Shown one piece after another: positions 17,010-25,294 of a stretch of 64,000 nucleotides of DNA (the first letter of the stretch is position 1; each line of letters begins with the position of its first letter). The notes beneath the pieces were generated by a model. That model saw only the letters and a program-made list of their open reading frames with translations. It was not told where the DNA came from and did no database searches. Both the position numbers and the translations under genes were made by a program. The DNA is from Streptomyces sp. Je 1-369 (GTDB lineage: Bacteria; Actinomycetota; Actinomycetes; Streptomycetales; Streptomycetaceae): contig NZ_CP101750.1 of assembly GCF_026810505.1 (NCBI RefSeq), positions 6,319,501 through 6,383,500 on the forward strand, written 5' to 3'.

Positions 17010-18119
17010 GTGAACGACTCTTCCTGGGGGGCGCCGCCCAGAACCGGGTATTGGGGGCCGTCCGACCAGGGGCCCGGCCAGGGGGCGACCCCGCCGGGTC
17101 CCGCGTACGATGCGCAGGACGCGCTGTTTCCGTCCGAGACGCAGCCCATGCCCATCGTGCCCGACGTACCCGTGACCGGCGGAGACCAGGACGACGACCG
17201 GGGGGCCACTCGGATGGGCGGCCCCCTGTTCCGTGACGAGCCTCCGCAGGAGCCCATGCCCAGCGCACCACAGCCGCAGCCCGCCCCGGCCGCACCGCAG
17301 AAGAAGAGCGCGGGCCGCGATCTCGGGGCAGCCATAGGAGTCGGTGTGGGACTCGGCGCGGTGATCATCGCGTCGCTGTTCATCGTGAAGGCCGTCTTCA
17401 TCGGCGTCATAGCGGTCGCCGTCGTGGTCGGTCTGTGGGAGCTCACCTCCCGCCTGGAGGAGCGCAAGGGCATCAAGGCGCCCCTCGTGCCGCTCGCGGT
17501 GGGCGGCGCGGCGATGGTCGTCGCGGGGTACGTGCGCGGGACCGAGGGCGCGTGGGTCGCGATGGCGCTCACCGCGCTCGCCGTCCTCGTCTGGCGCATG
17601 ACGGAGCCGCCCGAGGGCTATCTGAAGGACGTCACGGCGGGGGTCTTCGCGGCCTTCTACGTCCCGTTCCTCGCGACCTTCGTGGCGCTGATGCTCACCG
17701 CGGACGACGGTCCGCAGCGGGTCCTCACGTTCCTGCTCCTGACCGTGGTCAGCGACACGGGTGCGTACGCGATCGGCTGGCGCTTCGGCAAGCACAAGCT
17801 GGCGCCGCGCATCAGCCCCGGCAAGACCCGTGAGGGCCTGGTCGGCGCGGTCACCTTCGCGATGGCGGCGGGCGCGCTGTGCCTGCACTTCCTCATCGAC
17901 GACGGTGTGTGGTGGCAGGGCCTGGTGATCGGCTTCGCCGTCGCGGCGAGCGCCACGCTCGGCGACCTCGGTGAGTCGATGATCAAGCGCGACCTCGGCA
18001 TCAAGGACATGGGCACGCTGCTGCCCGGCCACGGCGGCATCATGGACCGCCTGGACTCCCTGCTGCCGACCGCCCCAGTGGTGTGGCTGCTGCTCGTGGC
18101 GTTCGTGGGGTCCGGCTGA
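17010..18119 (+). CDS. cdsA: Phosphatidate cytidylyltransferase (CDP-diglyceride synthase)
   Basis: Integral membrane enzyme that makes CDP-diacylglycerol from CTP and phosphatidic acid, the branch point of phospholipid synthesis. The 369-residue protein has a long Pro/Gln-rich cytoplasmic N-terminus (about 1-100), then around eight hydrophobic segments. The CdsA signature is clear near residues 325-350: [25 protein letters not shown]. The N-terminal extension is larger than in E. coli CdsA (285 residues) but usual for actinobacteria. GTG start 37 nt after frr. Confidence 0.95.
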   Translation: MNDSSWGAPPRTGYWGPSDQGPGQGATPPGPAYDAQDALFPSETQPMPIVPDVPVTGGDQDDDRGATRMGGPLFRDEPPQEPMPSAPQPQPAPAAPQKKSAGRDLGAAIGVGVGLGAVIIASLFIVKAVFIGVIAVAVVVGLWELTSRLEERKGIKAPLVPLAVGGAAMVVAGYVRGTEGAWVAMALTALAVLVWRMTEPPEGYLKDVTAGVFAAFYVPFLATFVALMLTADDGPQRVLTFLLLTVVSDTGAYAIGWRFGKHKLAPRISPGKTREGLVGAVTFAMAAGALCLHFLIDDGVWWQGLVIGFAVAASATLGDLGESMIKRDLGIKDMGTLLPGHGGIMDRLDSLLPTAPVVWLLLVAFVGSG

Positions 18120-18211
18120 CACGGGGTCTGACCTGCGTAGATGTGCGTGAGGGGTTCGTTGTCCACAGGGCGGCGGGCCCCTTGTCGTATGTCTGCGACA
18201 CTGGAAGGACC

Positions 18212-19318
18212 ATGCCTGTACCCGGAGAACTCACTTTCGTCGCGCCCCGCGGTGCCAAGAAGCCCCCGCGGCACATCGCTGACCTCACGCCCGCCGAGCG
18301 CAAGGAAGCCGTCGCCGCCACTGGCGAGAAGCCGTTCCGTGCCAAGCAGCTGTCGCAGCACTACTTCGCGCGGTATGCGCACGACCCGGCCGAGTGGACC
18401 GACATTCCGGCCGGGTCGCGCGAGAAGCTGCGGGAGGCGTTGCTGCCCGATCTGATGTCCGTGGTGCGGCACATCAGCTGTGACGACGACACGACGCGCA
18501 AGACGTTGTGGCGGCTGTTCGACGGGACGCTCGTCGAGTCGGTGCTCATGCGGTATCCGGACCGGGTCACCATGTGCATCAGCTCGCAGGCGGGCTGCGG
18601 CATGAACTGTCCGTTCTGTGCCACGGGACAGGCCGGTCTCGACCGGAACCTGTCGACCGGTGAGATCGTGCATCAGATCGTTGATGGCATGCGTGCGCTC
18701 CGGGACGGTGAGATTCCGGGCGGGCCCGCCCGGCTGTCGAACATCGTGTTCATGGGCATGGGCGAGCCGCTGGCCAACTACAACCGCGTGGCCGGGGCCA
18801 TTCGACGCCTCACCGACCCCGAGCCCGACGGCCTGGGGCTCTCGCAGCGCGGGATCACCGTGTCGACCGTGGGTCTCGTGCCCGCCATCCACCGGTTCTC
18901 GGACGAGGGCTTCAAGTGCCGGCTCGCGATCTCGCTGCACGCGCCGGACGACGAGCTGCGCGACACCCTCGTGCCCGTCAACACGCGGTGGAAGGTGCGG
19001 GAGGTGCTGGACGCGGGGTGGGAGTACGCCGCGAAGTCCGGGCGCCGGCTCTCCATCGAGTACGCGCTGATCCGCGACATCAACGACCAGGCCTGGCGTG
19101 GTGACCGGCTCGGGCGGCTGCTGAAGGGCAAGCCCGTGCACGTCAACCTCATTCCGCTCAACCCGACGCCGGGCTCCAAGTGGACGGCCTCGCGGCCCGA
19201 GGACGAGAAGGCCTTCGTGGAGGCCATCGCCGCCCACGGTGTGCCGGTCACGATCCGGGACACCCGGGGCCAGGAGATCGACGGGGCGTGCGGCCAGCTG
19301 GCGGCGGCCGAGAGGTAG
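18212..19318 (+). CDS. rlmN: Dual-specificity 23S rRNA/tRNA methyltransferase RlmN
   Basis: Radical-SAM enzyme that methylates C2 of A2503 in 23S rRNA and of A37 in some tRNAs. The 368-residue protein has the 4Fe-4S cluster motif CGMNCPFC (Cys near 129, 133, 136), GMGEPLANY near residue 187, SLHAPDD near 248, and the mechanistic Cys in the C-terminal [11 protein letters not shown] 18212 has GGAAGG upstream; the open frame upstream (from 18083) overlaps the cdsA end and is not conserved. Separate from cdsA by 92 nt that contain a DnaA-box-like 9-mer at 18159-18167. Confidence 0.96.
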   Translation: MPVPGELTFVAPRGAKKPPRHIADLTPAERKEAVAATGEKPFRAKQLSQHYFARYAHDPAEWTDIPAGSREKLREALLPDLMSVVRHISCDDDTTRKTLWRLFDGTLVESVLMRYPDRVTMCISSQAGCGMNCPFCATGQAGLDRNLSTGEIVHQIVDGMRALRDGEIPGGPARLSNIVFMGMGEPLANYNRVAGAIRRLTDPEPDGLGLSQRGITVSTVGLVPAIHRFSDEGFKCRLAISLHAPDDELRDTLVPVNTRWKVREVLDAGWEYAAKSGRRLSIEYALIRDINDQAWRGDRLGRLLKGKPVHVNLIPLNPTPGSKWTASRPEDEKAFVEAIAAHGVPVTIRDTRGQEIDGACGQLAAAER

Positions 19319-19361
19319 TCTGGCGGGCGTACGGCTCCGTACGAGTACACACATCTGCATA

Positions 19362-19466
19362 TTCCGACAGGGGAGCGCCACAGCGCTGAGAGTGCGGCCA
19401 CTTGGACAGGTGGGCCGCAGACCCTCTGAACCTCGCCCAGGTCATTCTGGGTAGGAAGTTCGGGCA
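19362..19466 (+). ncRNA. TPP riboswitch (THI element)
   Basis: The conserved thi-box is present: ACAGGGGAGC at 19367-19376, CTGAGAGTGCGG at 19385-19396, and GCAGACCCTCTGAACCT at 19417-19433, followed by the CCCAG...CTGGG stem and GTAGGAAG. These match the pyrimidine-sensing and pyrophosphate-sensing arms of TPP aptamers. It lies between rlmN and the thiamine-transport genes, so it should shut thiBPQ expression when TPP is plentiful. Boundaries are approximate to a few nucleotides. Confidence 0.95.
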
Positions 19467-19483
19467 TCACTCAAGCTGTAGCG

Positions 19484-19543
19484 CCCTGCCCGCGTGCCAT
19501 TGGCGTGCGGGCGGGGCCGCGTCTTCTCCTGGTCACCCAGGAG
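19484..19543 (+). promoter_or_regulatory. Expression platform of the TPP riboswitch
   Basis: Two hairpins follow the aptamer. The first has 15-bp arms at 19484-19498 and 19502-19516 with three G-U pairs and a 3-nt loop. The second has 7-bp perfect arms at 19526-19532 and 19537-19543 (CTCCTGG/CCAGGAG), and its 3' arm contains most of the thiB Shine-Dalgarno AGGAGG (19539-19544). The ribosome site is thus buried when this hairpin forms, which suggests translational control. The alternative anti-sequestering pairing was not worked out. Confidence 0.7.
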
Positions 19544-19551
19544 GAAAGTCA

Positions 19552-20637
19552 GTGAGCAGCACCAAGAAGGTCACGTTCACCGCCGTGGCGGTGGGCATCG
19601 GGCTCGTCGCCGTCTCCGCGTGCGGCAGCTCCGACGGTGGGTCCGGCACATCCGACTCGAAGAGTGTCACCCTCGTCAGTCATGACTCCTTCAATGTCTC
19701 CAAGGACGTGTTGAAGGACTTCGAGAAGCGGTCCGGGTACAAGGTCAAGGTCCTCAAGGACGGTGACGCGGGTGCCGCCGTGAACAAGGCGATCCTCTCC
19801 AAGGACAACCCCCAGGGCGACGTCTTCTTCGGCGTCGACAACACGCTGCTCTCGCGGGCGCTCGACAACGGGCTCTTCCAGTCCTACGAGGTCAAGGGCT
19901 CGGACGAGGTCAAGCCGGAGTTTCGGGTCGACGGGGGCAAGCATCGCGTCACGCCCGTCGACAGCGGTGACATCTGCGTCAACTACGACAAGAAGTACTT
20001 CGCCGACAAGAAGCTCGCGCCGCCGAAGTCCTTCGCTGATCTGACCGAGCCCGCTTACAGGAACCTGCTCGTCACCGAGAACGCCTCGACCTCGTCGCCC
20101 GGCCTCGGCTTCCTGCTCGGCACCGCCGCCAAGTACGGGGACGACGGCTGGACGGGGTACTGGAAGAAGCTCAAGGCCAACGGCGTCAAGGTCGTCGACG
20201 GCTGGGAGCAGGCCTACAACGAGGAGTTCTCCGGGTCCGCGGGCGGCAAGAAGGCCAAGGGGGACCGGCCGCTCGTGGTCTCGTACGCCTCCTCGCCGCC
20301 CGTCGAGGTCCTCTACGGCAAGCCGCAGCCCAAGCAGGCGCCGACCGGCGTCGCGACCGGCACGTGCTTCCGCCAGGTCGAGTACGCGGGCCTGCTCAGC
20401 AACGCCGGGAACGAGAAGGGCGGCAAGGCGCTCCTCGACTTCCTTGCGAGCCAGGAGTTCCAGGAGGACATGCCGCTCAGCATGTTCGTGAACCCGGTCC
20501 GCGAGGGCACCAAGCTGCCGAAGCTGTTCACCGAGCACGGCGTGACCGTCGACGCGCCGCAGACCATGGACCCGAAGAAGATCGCCGACAACCGCGAGCC
20601 GTGGATCAAGTCGTGGACCTCGCTCGTACTGAAGTAG
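19552..20637 (+). CDS. thiB: Thiamine ABC transporter substrate-binding lipoprotein
   Basis: Extracytoplasmic receptor for thiamine (or its phosphates). The 361-residue protein has a lipoprotein signal peptide with lipobox VSAC near residues 21-24 and a family-1 iron/thiamine-type periplasmic fold (VTLVSHDSFNVSKDVLKDFE; GDVFFGVDNTLLSRALDNGL; ASTSSPGLGFLL). GTG 19552 lies 7 nt after the AGGAGG held in the riboswitch hairpin. The riboswitch and the following permease and ATPase fix the thiamine assignment. Overlaps thiP by 25 nt. Confidence 0.95.
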   Translation: MSSTKKVTFTAVAVGIGLVAVSACGSSDGGSGTSDSKSVTLVSHDSFNVSKDVLKDFEKRSGYKVKVLKDGDAGAAVNKAILSKDNPQGDVFFGVDNTLLSRALDNGLFQSYEVKGSDEVKPEFRVDGGKHRVTPVDSGDICVNYDKKYFADKKLAPPKSFADLTEPAYRNLLVTENASTSSPGLGFLLGTAAKYGDDGWTGYWKKLKANGVKVVDGWEQAYNEEFSGSAGGKKAKGDRPLVVSYASSPPVEVLYGKPQPKQAPTGVATGTCFRQVEYAGLLSNAGNEKGGKALLDFLASQEFQEDMPLSMFVNPVREGTKLPKLFTEHGVTVDAPQTMDPKKIADNREPWIKSWTSLVLK

Positions 20638-22304
20638 CGAAACCCCGTCCACACGCGGGGTCCCGGCGCGGGAGCGCGGCGCGGCTCGGTCTGATGGCCG
20701 TACCCGTCGCGTTCTTCGCGCTCTTCTTCGCCTACCCGGTCTCGGCGATCGTCGCACGCGGGCTGCACATCGGCGGCGTCTGGCAGTTCGGGCGGATCAC
20801 GGACGTGCTCGGGGAGTCCGACATCCGGCACGTGCTGTGGTTCACCACCTGGCAGGCGCTCGCGTCGACGGCGCTGACGCTGCTGATCGCGCTCCCCGGC
20901 GCGTACGTCTTCGCGCGCTTCGACTTCCCGGGCAAGCGGGTGCTGCGGGCCGTCGTCACCGTGCCGTTCGTGCTGCCGACGGTCGTCGTCGGCACGGCGT
21001 TCCTCGCGCTGATCGGGCGGGGCGGGCTCTTCGACGAGCTGTGGGGCGTACGCCTTGACACCACGGTGTGGGCGATCCTGCTCGCGCACGTCTTCTTCAA
21101 CTACGCCGTCGTCGTACGGACCGTGGGCGGCCTCTGGTCACAACTCGACCCGCGCCAGGAGGAGGCCGCGCGGATGCTCGGCGCCTCCCGGTGGACGGCG
21201 TGGCGGACGGTGACGCTGCCCGCGCTCGCACCGGCCGTGGCGGCCGCCGCGCTCATGGTCTTCCTCTTCACCTTCACCTCCTTCGGCGTGGTGCAGATCC
21301 TCGGGGGTCCGGCGTACTCGACGCTCGAAGTGGAGATCTACCGGCAGACCGCGCAGCTCCTCGATCTGCCGACGGCCGCCGTCCTGACCCTCGTGCAGTT
21401 CGCCGCGGTCGGCCTGATCCTGGCGATCCACGCGTGGACGGTGCGGCGGCGCGAGAGCGCGCTGAAGCTCGTCGACGCGTCCGCCGTGGCACGCAGGCCG
21501 CGTGGCGCCGGGCAGTGGACGCTGCTGGGGTTCGTCATGGTGACGGTTGTGCTGCTGATCCTGTTGCCGCTCGGTGTGCTGGTTCAGCGGTCCTTCGACG
21601 GGCCCGACGGCTTCGGGTTCGCGTACTACAAGGAGCTGACCTCGGCGGACGGCGGTGCCTTCCTCGTGCCGCCGATCGAGGCGATCGGGAACTCACTGCA
21701 GTACGCGATCGTCGCCACGGCCATCGCCGTGGTGATCGGTGGGCTCGCGGCCGCCGCCCTCACGCGGCGCGCGGGGCGTCTCGTGCGCGGGTTCGACGCG
21801 CTGCTCATGCTGCCGCTCGGCGTGTCGGCCGTGACCGTCGGCTTCGGGTTCCTGATCACGCTCGACAAGCCGCCGCTCGACCTGCGGTCCTCCTGGATCC
21901 TGGTGCCGCTCGCCCAGGCCCTGGTCGGCGTGCCCTTCGTCGTACGCACCATGCTGCCCGTCCTGCGCGCGGTGGACGGCAGACTCCGCGAGGCGGCGGC
22001 CGTGCTCGGCGCGTCGCCGCTGCGGGCGTGGCGCGAGGTCGACCTGCCGATGGTGTGGCGGGCGCTGCTGATCGCCGCCGGGTTCGCCTTCGCCGTCTCG
22101 CTCGGCGAGTTCGGGGCGACGGTCTTCATCGCACGGCCCGACAACCCGACGCTGCCGGTCGCCGTGGCCCGCCTCCTCGGCCGCGCGGGCGACCTCAACT
22201 ACGGCCAGGCGATGGCCCTCTCGACGATTCTCATGGTGGTGTGCGCGGTGTCCCTGCTGCTCCTGGAACGCGTACGGACCGGCCGCACCACGGGGGAGTT
22301 CTGA
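20613..22304 (+). CDS. thiP: Thiamine ABC transporter permease
   Basis: Membrane protein of 563 residues containing two fused permease halves of about six transmembrane segments each. Each half has its own EAA loop for contacting the ATPase (EEAARMLGASRWTAWRTVTLP near residue 186; REAAAVLGASPLRAWREVDLP near 460). Fusion of both halves into one chain is standard for ThiP. GTG 20613 is the most likely start because it is the closest in-frame start ahead of the first membrane segment; it lies inside the thiB end, without a strong ribosome site. Stop overlaps the thiQ ATG (TGATG). Confidence 0.92.
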   Translation: MDLARTEVAKPRPHAGSRRGSAARLGLMAVPVAFFALFFAYPVSAIVARGLHIGGVWQFGRITDVLGESDIRHVLWFTTWQALASTALTLLIALPGAYVFARFDFPGKRVLRAVVTVPFVLPTVVVGTAFLALIGRGGLFDELWGVRLDTTVWAILLAHVFFNYAVVVRTVGGLWSQLDPRQEEAARMLGASRWTAWRTVTLPALAPAVAAAALMVFLFTFTSFGVVQILGGPAYSTLEVEIYRQTAQLLDLPTAAVLTLVQFAAVGLILAIHAWTVRRRESALKLVDASAVARRPRGAGQWTLLGFVMVTVVLLILLPLGVLVQRSFDGPDGFGFAYYKELTSADGGAFLVPPIEAIGNSLQYAIVATAIAVVIGGLAAAALTRRAGRLVRGFDALLMLPLGVSAVTVGFGFLITLDKPPLDLRSSWILVPLAQALVGVPFVVRTMLPVLRAVDGRLREAAAVLGASPLRAWREVDLPMVWRALLIAAGFAFAVSLGEFGATVFIARPDNPTLPVAVARLLGRAGDLNYGQAMALSTILMVVCAVSLLLLERVRTGRTTGEF

Positions 22305-23332
22305 TGACGGACGCACTGCTGAGCCTGCGGGACGCGACGGTACGGTTCGGGGCGCGGGCCGTGCTCGACGCTGTCGACCTCGACGTCGCCGAGCACGAGA
22401 TCGTCTGTGTGCTCGGGCCGAGCGGCAGCGGCAAGTCGACGCTGCTGCGGGCCGTCGCCGGGCTCCAGGGGCTCGACGCGGGGCAGGTCGTCCTCGACGG
22501 GCGCGACCAGCGCGGGGTGCCCGCTCACAAGCGGGGCGTCGGCCTCATGTTCCAGGACCACCAACTCTTCCCACAGCGCGACGTGGCGGGCAACGTCGCG
22601 TTCGGGCTGCGCATGCACGGGGCGTCGCGCGGCGAACAGGCCGACCGGGTCGCCGAGTTGCTGGAGCTCGTCGGCCTCCCGAAGGCGCAGCGGCGTGCGG
22701 TGAGCGCGCTGTCCGGTGGTGAGCAGCAGCGGGTGGCGCTGGCGCGGGCGCTCGCGCCGCGGCCCCGGCTGCTGATGCTCGACGAGCCCCTCGGCCAGCT
22801 CGACCGCTCGCTGCGGGAGCGCCTGGTCGTGGAACTCAGGGAGCTTTTCGACGAGTTGGGTACGACCGTCCTTGCCGTGACGCATGACCAGGGCGAGGCC
22901 TTCGCGCTCGCCGACCGCGTCGTCGTCATGCGGGACGGGCGGATCGCCCAGTCCGGGACGCCGCTGGAGGTGTGGCAGCACCCGGCCGACGAGTTCGTGG
23001 CACGTTTCCTCGGCTTCGACAACGTCGTACGGGCGGCCGTGACGGGCGAGGCCGCCGACACGGTGTGGGGCAAGGTCCCCGTCCCCGTGGGCACTCCGGC
23101 CGGGCAGCGCCAGATTCTGGTGCGGCCGGCCGGGGTGCGGCTCGTGCCCGCCGAGGAGGGGCTGCCTTGCGTGGTCACGGCGCGGACCTTCCGCGGCACG
23201 CATGTCGCCGTCCACCTTCAGCCGGTGGACGGGCCGCGCCTTGAGGCGGCGTGTGCGTTGCGGCGGGCGCCCGAGGTGGGGGAGACGGTGGGCGTCGGGT
23301 TCGATGCGGAGGATGTGGTGGTGCTCGGCTGA
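22304..23332 (+). CDS. thiQ: Thiamine ABC transporter ATP-binding protein
   Basis: ABC ATPase of 342 residues that drives ThiP. Walker A GPSGSGKST (residues 39-47), Q-loop FQDHQLF, signature LSGGEQQRV, Walker B LLMLDEPLGQLD and switch His in VTHDQGEA are all intact. A C-terminal TOBE-like regulatory domain follows from about residue 245 (RQILVRPAGVRLV), making it longer than E. coli ThiQ (232 residues). It starts within the thiP stop codon and closes the operon. Confidence 0.93.
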   Translation: MTDALLSLRDATVRFGARAVLDAVDLDVAEHEIVCVLGPSGSGKSTLLRAVAGLQGLDAGQVVLDGRDQRGVPAHKRGVGLMFQDHQLFPQRDVAGNVAFGLRMHGASRGEQADRVAELLELVGLPKAQRRAVSALSGGEQQRVALARALAPRPRLLMLDEPLGQLDRSLRERLVVELRELFDELGTTVLAVTHDQGEAFALADRVVVMRDGRIAQSGTPLEVWQHPADEFVARFLGFDNVVRAAVTGEAADTVWGKVPVPVGTPAGQRQILVRPAGVRLVPAEEGLPCVVTARTFRGTHVAVHLQPVDGPRLEAACALRRAPEVGETVGVGFDAEDVVVLG

Positions 23333-23496
23333 GGGGCGCTCGGCCGGGGGTGCTCGGCTGGGGGAGCGGCAGTTGCTGGACTTCTGGCTGGAGCGGGCTT
23401 CGTTCGTGTGAGCCGGTGCGCGTGGTTGTGGTGCGGGTGGCGTGTGGTTGCCGTGGTTGCGGGTGCGGTCGGTGGTGCGGCCGGTGGTGTGGTCGT

Positions 23497-24684
23497 TCAG
23501 GTCGTGTGGGGCGGCGTCGCGCCGAGCCTTCGCAGGGCGTCAGGGGCGTCCTCCACCCGGTCCACCAGGGCGATCCGGGACTCCATCGAGCGGTCACGGG
23601 CCAGCGACCGCAGCAGGGGCCACACCGGCAGGTGTTCGGTCCAGTGGGCGCGGTCGACCAGGACCATGGGGGTGGGCTCGCCGCGGGACTCGTAGTAGTT
23701 GGGGGTGGCGTTGTCGAAGACCTCCTGGACGGTGCCCGCCGCGCCGGGAAGGAAGACGACGCCCGCGTTCGAGCGGGCCAGGAGGCCGTCCTCGCGGGTG
23801 GCGTTGGCGAAGTACTTGGCCAGGTGCGAGGCGAACGGGTTCGGGGGCTCGTGGCCGTAGAACCACGTCGGGATGCCCACGGAGGCGGCGCCGTCGGGCC
23901 ACCGCTCCCGGACCGCGAAGGCCGCCCGCGCCCACTCCGTGATCGAGGGCGTGAACGACGGGGCCTTGGCCACGAGTTCGAGGGACTCGTCCAGCATCGC
24001 GTCGTCGAGGGGTGCCGCGTAGGCGCCGAGGTTCGCCGCCTCCATCGCGCCGGGGCCGCCGCCCGTCGCGACGGTGAACCCCGCGCGGGCCAGCGCGCGG
24101 CCGAGCCGGGCCGCTCCCGCGTAGGCCTCCGTGCCGCGGGCCATCGCGTGCCCGCCCATGACGCCGACGACCGCGGCCCCGACGAGGAGCTCGTCGAGAG
24201 CGTCCGAGATGGAGTCGTCGTGTATGGCGCGCAGCATCGACGAGAAGACGTCGCCGTCGGCCTTGGTCCGCTGGAACCAGTCGTACGCGTGCGCGTCCGG
24301 CGTCGCGTCGTACCCACCGTCGGCGAGGCCGGCGAACAGGTCGTCGGGGGAGTACAGCAGGCCGCGGTACGGGTTGAACGGCAGTCCCGGCACGGGCGGG
24401 AAGACCAGCGCGCCGCCCGCCCGCACCTTCGCCGCCGCGTCCTCCCGCATGGGGCAGCCGAGGAAGACGGCGCCCGCGACGTCGGCCGCGAGGAGGGCGG
24501 AGGTGCGTTCCGTCAGGTCGACGGCCTGGACGCGGCACCCCGCGAGGGCGCCGCGGCCGGTGACCTCGTCGAACTCGGAGAGGGTCTCGATCTCGCGGTC
24601 CCCGGCGGGGAGTTGCGGGGCGGACTCGGGTGTCGCGGGAGACGCAGGTGTCTCGGGCGACGCGGGTTCGGGAGTCGGCTGCAT
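23497..24684 (-). CDS. LOG-family (TIGR00730-like) protein
   Basis: Protein of 395 residues with a Rossmann-type LOG core: VVGVMGGHAMARG near residue 168, TGGGPGAMEAANLGAY near 208, and PGAAGTVQEVFDNA near 317, the motif corresponding to PGGxGTxxE of cytokinin-activating phosphoribohydrolases. The first 30 residues are a Pro/Ser/Glu low-complexity leader, and the N-terminal third (FLGCPMREDAAAKV) is an extra domain not found in small LOG enzymes. Substrate unknown; nucleotide 5'-monophosphate ribohydrolase activity is an inference. Convergent with thiQ; 163 nt of strongly G/T-rich DNA separates the two genes. Confidence 0.85.
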   Translation of the reverse strand: MQPTPEPASPETPASPATPESAPQLPAGDREIETLSEFDEVTGRGALAGCRVQAVDLTERTSALLAADVAGAVFLGCPMREDAAAKVRAGGALVFPPVPGLPFNPYRGLLYSPDDLFAGLADGGYDATPDAHAYDWFQRTKADGDVFSSMLRAIHDDSISDALDELLVGAAVVGVMGGHAMARGTEAYAGAARLGRALARAGFTVATGGGPGAMEAANLGAYAAPLDDAMLDESLELVAKAPSFTPSITEWARAAFAVRERWPDGAASVGIPTWFYGHEPPNPFASHLAKYFANATREDGLLARSNAGVVFLPGAAGTVQEVFDNATPNYYESRGEPTPMVLVDRAHWTEHLPVWPLLRSLARDRSMESRIALVDRVEDAPDALRRLGATPPHTT

Positions 24685-24755
24685 CCGCCCATGCTATGCA
24701 GGGCGGACACGGCGGCCTCGGCCAGCCCTGTGCCTGGGTCGGCCCCGGACCTCGG

Positions 24756-25160
24756 TCAGCCCTGGACCTCGGACGGGTCCATCCACATGACCTCCCAGGT
24801 GTGGCCGTCCAGGTCGTCGAAGCCGCGGCCGTACATCGTTCCGTAGTCCTGGACCTTGCCCGCCGTGCCGCCCGCGGCGATCGCTCTGTCGACGAGCTCG
24901 TCGACCTTCTCGCGGCTCTCGGCACTCAGACAGATCAGCGCCTCGCTGACCTTCGTGGAGTCCGCGATCTCCTTCTGCGTGAAGTTCGCGTAGTGCTCCT
25001 TGCTCAGCATCATCGCGACGATGGTTTCGCTGATCGTCACGCACGCGCAATCGTCCGTCGAGAACTGCGGGTTGATCGTGTAGCCGAGCTCCGTGAAGAA
25101 CTTCTTCGACGCGGCGACGTCGGACACGGCCAGGTTCACGAAGATCATCTGCTGGTACAT
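24756..25160 (-). CDS. VOC (glyoxalase/bleomycin-resistance) superfamily protein
   Basis: Protein of 134 residues with the paired beta-alpha-beta-beta-beta units of the vicinal oxygen chelate fold: IFVNLAVSDVAASKKFFTELGY at the N-terminus and the C-terminal DLDGHTWEVMWMD. This version resembles the PhnB/YaeR-like lactoylglutathione lyase-type proteins; the reaction cannot be told from sequence. Monocistronic, with 71 nt to the LOG gene downstream and a 134-nt region to the permease gene. The stretch GGAGGGATAGACATACG upstream on the + strand reading does not reveal a clear promoter. Confidence 0.88.
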   Translation of the reverse strand: MYQQMIFVNLAVSDVAASKKFFTELGYTINPQFSTDDCACVTISETIVAMMLSKEHYANFTQKEIADSTKVSEALICLSAESREKVDELVDRAIAAGGTAGKVQDYGTMYGRGFDDLDGHTWEVMWMDPSEVQG

Positions 25161-25294
25161 GTGTGTCTCTCCCGGTGTGTGTGCGCAGTCAGCGCGTGTG
25201 CTTACGGAGGGATAGACATACGTTCGACCGGGAACTCATCGCTCGCCGCGAACTTTCTTCGGACTTCTTTCCGCGCCCTCTCCTCAGCGGTGTC

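Noticed and set aside
14924..17599. 891-codon minus-strand open frame across tsf, pyrH and frr
   Set aside because: It spans several conserved + strand genes and terminators; a GC-driven shadow.
20364..20612. In-frame 5' extension of thiP within thiB
   Set aside because: Translation there is Arg/Gly-rich noise in the frame antiparallel to thiB conservation; the start at 20613 leaves a normal permease.
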